From the NCBI GenBank assembly GCA_033557835.1, contig JAWQRO010000148.1, positions 1 through 52,473 of the forward strand: a stretch of 52,473 nucleotides of DNA. Direction: 5' to 3'. A model generated the notes under the pieces. It was not told the DNA's origin and ran no database searches. It worked only from the letters and a program-made list of their open reading frames with translations. Shown one piece after another: positions 46,677 to 52,473 of the stretch. Made by a program: the position numbers and the translations under genes. How positions within the stretch are numbered: the first letter of the stretch is position 1; every line of letters begins with the position of its first letter. This stretch comes from Helochares maculicollis (taxonomy: Eukaryota; Arthropoda; Insecta; Coleoptera; Hydrophilidae).

Positions 46677-46708
46677 TCTTCGCTCCGCGACCTTTTCAAC
46701 TAACCTAG
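46677..46708 (-). repeat. right terminal inverted repeat of mariner
   Basis: Ends cttttcaactaacctag, followed by TA. The reverse complement aligns with the left end over 32 bp with six mismatches. Confidence 0.9.
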
Positions 46709-46710
46709 TA

Positions 46711-48733
46711 TACCAAGAATAAAACATTGTTTGAAAAAGGATGACGAGCATGAAAAAGTAGTAAAGCGCGGTACCGACCACTATGTACATCTGCTGTATA
46801 CGTACGACAATTATTTGCCATTCTTTGTCGTTTTTATTCAATTTTTATAAGCTTAATAATAGCAAGGTGTAGAATTAAGTAATTATATCAAATTATACTA
46901 AAGATTCTAAAAGTCGCAGTAAAATCGTCTCTGTATTGTTCTGAGAGCTTTCAATACTTTGTCGTATTTTTTGGCCATTATATTTGTATGTAAATACTAT
47001 TGTAAAAAATATGTATTTAAAATTACATTGATTTGGACTCAGATTCATAGTCTTTATTAACGCAATAATTTTAAATATAAAAGCCAATGCTGATTAACTA
47101 AATAGTATGTATGTGTGTAAGTTGTATTTATATTTTAATTATTAATTCACACTTATTACAATATAGTCGAACATTTCAGAACTGTATTTAGCTTGTTACA
47201 CCTAAATGGAACTTTGCTCTGTTATAGTCAATTTGAACAATTAAGTGGTTCAGATTACGTGTCAGAATTATCTCACTTTAGTGAGATTCCCTCAAGCTCC
47301 AGATTTAGCTAGCAAGGAAACTGATTTCAGTCGCTGTCTTGCTTCGCATGGAATAACACATTTTTCCTTCCATCAAGCTTTCTTTGCGTCTTAATTATAA
47401 AACCTCAGAATAAAAAAAAAACTAATGTAACGTTTATTAACTGACAAAAAGTCTATCTTAAATAGTAGACTTAGCCGATAGATATATTTAATGACAGTAA
47501 AATAGTGTGAAAATATATCACTTTGCTCTCTTGGTTTTCTAAATTATATTGTTTTACTCTATAACTTAAATAATTTTCTTTTAACCCTTATATGTTTAGA
47601 TTTTATTTTTCTTTAGCTACCAAATAAATCATAGTACTTTACACTCGTCTTTTCGTCAGCTGCTTCTGGTTTTTTTATATTTGATGTATGTTGACCAGTC
47701 TTAGTTGGAATCAGTTGCACACTTTTTATCTTAGCAAATTATCAAATTGCGTTAAAAAAGTTAAATCCTCATGCGCACGTACGTCTGTTGATGATAAAGT
47801 CCAAACAAATTTATCTGAATGTTTTTTTCATTTTGCACATACGCCAAAGTCTTATGCGATGAATTGATGGATCGATAGACCAATGTGGCATAAATTGTCG
47901 ATTCACTTTACTGTGAAATTTTAGTGTAAGACAAACGACAATATTGTTTTTATCTTGCATCTCATACCCGGCGATGCTTTCTTTACTATTCTTTTTGTGA
48001 CACCTCATTTTACACGCTATTTTGAATATGTAATTTAAACAAGAGAAAACGTTACTCGTAACGTTGCTTTCGTACAAATTTACTGTAATTTAGCCGAGCC
48101 TTAATAATGAATTGTTGGTACAGCGCAATTACCAGAGTAGTAAAAATTTTCAAAGCCACAACTCTCCTACCTGTTTAATAATTTAATTTGGTTTCAATAC
48201 AGGACGTAATTAAGCATTAATTAACTGACATATAACACCGGCAATTCAACTATGTGGCTGCTTGTTAAGCTTTAATACGTTACAAGCACACGCATTCCTA
48301 CTTAGATGCTCTCTCAATATACCAACGTATCTATTCAGTGTGTATTTGTATGTCGAGAATAGAGAGATTATTAATTATTATTATTGTAAGCTGTATCGGT
48401 AATACGATGATGGCTTATCCAATTCCGAGTGCGTACTAGGCCGTGAATTAATTCTAAATGCTTCGTAGGGTTATGTTCAATGAGATATTGTGTATTATTT
48501 AATGGCATAGTTAATGTTAAAGTTGAATACCGTGGCTATAAGGAAACTTTCATATTTTCATATGTATACATAGCTTTATAATTTGTACAAGTTAATGCCG
48601 TTAAAGTCACTACCAAATTCAAAATGAAATATAATTTTTTTTTCAGTATCCTAATAATTCTAAATCTCAATATTGAGCTCAAGAGCGTCAGCATTTTGCA
48701 CTTTAACTACAATACTTATTTTATTATGTGCAG
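46711..48733. other. AT-rich non-coding stretch
   Basis: Frames at 46893-47087 and 47811-48077 (minus) are featureless. Near the right end two acceptor-like tracts occur: tttttttttcag (ending 48646) and cttattttattatgtgcag (ending 48733). Confidence 0.55.
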
Positions 48734-48866
48734 AGATGGCCGAGCACCCAACAAATTCACACAATCCCTCGCAATTTCAGCTTCCGAATAGGGGGATGAA
48801 TTTACTACCCTCTTTGATTGACACACTCAACATGACTCATCGGAGTAACGCATGTGATGGAAGGCG
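48734..48866 (+). CDS. candidate coding exon, unknown product
   Basis: A strong acceptor (acttattttattatgtgcag) is followed two bases later by an ATG at 48736 in good context (cagagATGG). The frame encodes MAEHPTNSHNPSQFQLPNRG then MNLLPSLIDTLNMTHRSNAC and DGR, and reaches a donor gcg|gtaaag at 48867; read through, it stops at 48868-48870. Composition is clearly less AT-rich than the surroundings. It would leave phase 2. I do not recognise the protein. I found no downstream exon with the matching phase; the 49633 frame does not fit it simply. A first coding exon preceded by a 5' UTR intron is the natural reading if real. Confidence 0.33.
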
Positions 48867-48979
48867 GTAAAGTTTTCATTTCGCCTGATAAAGAAGTAAT
48901 ATAGATCTCTTGTTTATGTTTTATTATCATTTCTTGGATACAGTCAAGGATACAGTTATATTCTGAGGGGTAGTGTTTA

Positions 48980-49545
48980 TCATCTAGCGCGGCATGGCGG
49001 CCGAGAGGCGTAGATTTACTAGTTTCAGCAACTGCTACCCAATAAGTTCCGTTTTAATCGAAATGACGTTCAGGGATTCTCTGGAGGATTCCAGGAATCT
49101 CCCATCCAGCCAGCCAGCTAACCAGCCAACCGTTCAATATATCGCATCGCAGGAAATTTAGCAACTCGCCGTGGCGCCCTCGTTATGCCTCCATGATGCA
49201 GTTGCGTTTGAGGGCAGTTTCCTCACACCTCCCCAGTGCTATGACGTTCCGGTGGATGTGTGAGTGCGTAGCAGCTCCGTTTGAAACTCCACTCGCATTC
49301 AGTCGACCAATCCCCAGGTCCGACCCTCCAGAACCCATCAGGTCAATCCATTTAATACGGAACCCCCTGATTAATTTTAACGCTGATTAGTGCTGCATTT
49401 GATCGCAGTAATCGGCCCTTTGACCATGCATACGTAATAACCTCACTACTGACGACAAACGGGCGCCGGATAGAGGTAGAGGCCGCTAATGTCGCATGCA
49501 GATCCGCAATTACAGTGGACATGGGATTTGCTATTAATACTGGTA
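48980..49545. promoter_or_regulatory. GC-rich regulatory-looking block
   Basis: A long block of balanced to GC-rich sequence, mostly without a credible frame (a 65-codon plus frame at 49193-49390 has no motif). It has a CCAG/CCAA-rich short repeat (ccagccagccagctaacc near 49107-49124), then a dense motif segment at 49365-49430: ctgattaatttt, gctgattagtgctg, tttgatcgcagtaatcggcc and tttgacc. Homeodomain-type, TCF-type (TTTGATC) and nuclear-receptor half-site words are thus packed together, as in developmental enhancers. Inference from texture only. Confidence 0.35.
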
Positions 49546-49632
49546 ATTGTATAGAAAACTGGTTTCAGTAAATTAGATTTCATGTGCACATATATAAGCT
49601 TGTATGTATATTGATGTACATGGACAATATTT

Positions 49633-49947
49633 TTGAAAACGTGCAGTAAAATTATTTCAGTCATACGACGGAACAGCATTCAATGGTACATTAATATTGC
49701 AGCAACCAGAAAAATTAGTGGGATATTCGTAAAAAAAGATAATATTAGTCAGAAGAAAATATTGTTTATGAACTGCTCATTGCCACCAATCGTTGAAGAA
49801 ATACCTGCCAAAATGCAACAAGGTTATTTGTTTTGCAGAGGTAATCATTATGAGACTACTCCAAGAAGATTTATGGAATATATTCTTAATTATTACAGTT
49901 TGCCGCTTAAGCCGGCAACAAAACTTATAATTAAACCAATTTTTTAA
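49633..49947 (+). CDS. open frame of unknown nature (possible exon or decayed gene)
   Basis: The frame is open for 104 codons to a stop at 49945-49947, without an ATG at its beginning (the first ATG is at about 49770). It includes NSIQWYINIAATRKISGIF, NCSLPPIVEEIPAKMQQGYL, FCRGNHYETTPRRFMEYILN and PLKPATKLIIKPIF. Amino-acid use is more protein-like than in other frames of the window (PP, CRGN, PRRF). An acceptor-like taaaattatttcag lies at about 49646-49659 and a donor-like agag|gtaatc at 49841, so part of it could be an exon. I recognise no domain. It might be an old transposon gene fragment or a host exon. Confidence 0.27.
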   Translation: MKTCSKIISVIRRNSIQWYINIAATRKISGIFVKKDNISQKKILFMNCSLPPIVEEIPAKMQQGYLFCRGNHYETTPRRFMEYILNYYSLPLKPATKLIIKPIF

Positions 49948-52473
49948 TAGTTTATAGTTTAAAAGATACGCACTTCTCGAGAAGACTTCTAATTACATAT
50001 CCTATAAATCCTAACAATCATCTAGATAACCTCAATATCTATAAATAGAGCACGAGAGAACATCTTTTGCATTTTCTTGGTTGTAACACCTGCTTGCTTG
50101 ATTAAGTATGTTATAAAATTATTCTCATTAAGTAGGCACATAAGAAAATAAGTGGGATCCTCAGATATGTGAACACATTATTAACATTAAAAAGTCGCCA
50201 CCTTAATGCTGCTGTATGTTTAATAATACAACAACAAATTCCAACACTTGTTACCGTAATATCAGTAAGCATATAAGTGTCGAAGAGCACGAAAAAGCAG
50301 TAACCGGAGGCAGGATACCACCTCAAAGGCAATTATCCAAACAACCCATTACGGTGTCTACCTTGAATAAATATATATTTTTTTCATAGCATATCGCCCG
50401 CATTGTAATTATATCGTACACAATAACAATGATCATCTGCATACATAAACAAAGTAACGAATTCACAAGATTAAATTGTCCGTGATATTGCCGTACGAGT
50501 TAATCTTTGGGAGTTCCGCTCCTTTCTGGCTTCGGCTTCATTTTCTGACTAAAAAAAGCGGGACACTAAAATTAGCATATTTGCTCATTTGCCATATTAC
50601 TGTACCCCTCGCCTCCTCTAACGTCTAATTGGAAAGATTTTTGAATGTGATTTTAATAGATCTAAACCATCTAGGTTTCTTTCTTGGGCGTCACGCTACG
50701 TTTCAAACCAGGAACTGCCTTGTTAAATCCTATAAATTGGACGGAATTAGAATAATAGTCGAAAAATTTTATTTCCACAGTATCACACGTAATTTCGTTC
50801 TAAACGCAGCATTCCCTCATTCTCCGCAAATTGTCTTTTACTCTTCAATTACAAACTCTCAAGCAGAAAAGAACATCATTTGTTCTTTAGTGTAGCTGTT
50901 AACAAAACAATTTTTCTTAGTCTTTGCTGAAATATAGATCTCATTTCCTCTATTCTGTATTAGAATGTCTAGTTTACTTCATTTATTGGTGGTAAAGTAT
51001 TGCTATAGCAATAATTTTGTTGTAGATCCATAATGAAATAAAGTCTATTTGTTATTAGAAATAATAGCCTTCTTATAAATATTAGAGAGCTACGGAATAT
51101 TTTTTCTATTTTTTGGTCGAATATTAACTGACTATATCAGTAATTTTCCATTTTGATTAGAGCTAAAAAAATGCTCGAAATGGTTTGGCTTAAAAGTTTT
51201 GCTTGAATATTGAATTTTATAAATACTCAGAATTAAAATTTAGAGAAAATAATGTATTTTCAATAAACGAACATTTCCAATATAGCTCTCTGTATTTTTT
51301 CAAAGAAAAGTCTGCTTGAACTGGTGCTAGGTAGCGTAATGACGTATATTTTATATGCGAAAGTTTATTTGAAACTATTATTTTATATAATGAGATATAA
51401 AAAACATTATGCCAAAAACGAGAAAATCTGCCAAAATTTATGTTTTCATATGTACTTATAACTTAAGAAATAACTGCGGTTAATTAATCAATTATTTGTT
51501 AAGTGTACAAAGAACAGAATATATGTACAATTTTGGTTCTAAGCCTAAGCTGCTGGATAGAGAAGAGTAACATTTTTTGATTTTATGATGTTCGCAACAA
51601 ACATGAAAATCATTTAAGAAATTTCATTCCTACACAAGAGGCATAAATATATTGGTATCTCCAACACATTTCATTTAACAAATGATAAAATTTCATATAA
51701 GCATATTTTTTAAATTAAATTCATAATTTTTTTGTCGATTGTCAATTTTTTGCTTTCTACTAAATGAGTGCAATTTAATACACCAAATTAAATGGTTTTG
51801 TGCGTAATTTCTTAATTAGTCTTTAAAACAAGAAACATTTTCTTTAAATTGTATGTATGAAAGCACAAGATAACTAAACTAATGTTATTTGTTTTTGTAA
51901 ATAAAAAAATGTTTAAGAAGTGCAGACTTTATTAATACTGATTCATCTGTAGAAGATTTTATGCCAAAAGAGAATCGTCAATTCAATAATCAAAATTCTA
52001 TAGACAACAATAAAAATAATTTTAAATATGCAATAATTAATATTCAAAAACATTCTGTAAAAACATTTCTAAAATGAAAAAAATTAACTCTGACAAATCC
52101 TTTATAATTACTTTTGCGATTCATAAAACTTAAAGCTGCAAAAAGGCCCTTTCAAATGAAAACTACAATTTTTTAAACATGTTTACTTTGTATTTACCTA
52201 GAAAAATGTTAAAATATCACAATTCTTAACATCGCTTATCGTTAGTTGAAGCTTTTTTAAAATCACTGCTTAAACACAAGGTAAATAATTTTGTTTTCCG
52301 CAAATATTTCCAATTAGACAGATGTTCACAGCTATAAAGCATATGAAACTAACTGATATTTTGCATTCTTTTGAACATTTTTGCTGTGTTTCATTTTCTG
52401 GTAAAAGTAACTGGTATCTAGTAAATAATAATTCTGAAAATATATTTCTTGCTGGATATAAAACAAATACCTA
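49948..52473. other. AT-rich non-coding stretch
   Basis: Frames at 50111-50332 (minus) and 50629-50895 (plus) lack motifs. Beyond 50900 the sequence is extremely AT-rich and I see nothing in it. Confidence 0.6.

Larger units (their letters stand above)
45481..46710 (-). mobile_element. full-length mariner (DD34D) transposon, inactive
   Basis: Both ends are present: a left inverted repeat at 45483-45514 and a right one at 46677-46708, each flanked by TA (45481-45482 and 46709-46710), the expected target-site duplication. The element is 1226 bp between the TA pairs, a normal mariner length. It carries one transposase gene on the minus strand, broken by frameshifts and a stop. Cut-and-paste transposition would use the encoded enzyme, so this copy could move only if another intact element of the same family supplied it. 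Confidence 0.93.

Overview
The window looks like AT-rich nuclear DNA from an insect or a related arthropod. The evidence is a set of decayed transposon families common in insects (an RTE-clade LINE end, two other LINE remnants, two DD34D mariners), the absence of any long intact reading frame in 52 kb, eukaryotic-type splice signals, and islands of higher GC in a strongly AT-rich background. Nothing looks bacterial or organellar. I found no tRNA, rRNA, CRISPR or prophage.

Layout. 1-1.3 kb: the 3' end of an RTE retrotransposon abuts a broken mariner, followed by a (CA)n(TA)n microsatellite. 1.3-6.5 kb: unique AT-rich DNA with a small 19-bp tandem repeat and a perfect palindrome. 6.5-7.6 kb: a very decayed LINE on the minus strand. 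7.6-22.3 kb: mostly plain AT-rich DNA with three denser islands (about 9.8-10.1, 12.1-12.35 and 15.7-16.25 kb) that resemble regulatory elements or untranslated exons. 22.3-23.7 kb: the richest regulatory-looking stretch, with Grainyhead-like sites, a CTCF-like site and a run of homeodomain/Caudal-like motifs. 26.7-29.8 kb: purine-rich repeat debris, a GC island with a candidate coding exon, then a LINE remnant that keeps a degenerate YADD box. 30.8-36.3 kb: small candidate exons. 37.85-38.5 kb: a GC-rich island with paired palindromic repeats. 42.4-42.6 kb: a GC island ending in a strong splice donor. 45.2-46.7 kb: a 146-148 bp tandem duplication followed by a full-length dead mariner with both inverted repeats and TA target duplications. 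48.7-49.95 kb: a candidate coding exon, a GC-rich regulatory-looking block and an open frame of unknown nature. The remainder is AT-rich sequence in which I see nothing.

The best hint of a host gene is a plus-strand series of short candidate exons: 28358-28473, then 28 nt at 30782, 15 nt at 31312, then a terminal exon at 36213. Their phases agree and together they would encode a protein of about 74 residues, or part of a larger one. I do not recognise the protein, and the model rests only on splice signals and phase. The overall picture is intron or intergenic DNA of a large, possibly developmentally regulated, locus, with transposon debris inserted between regulatory islands.
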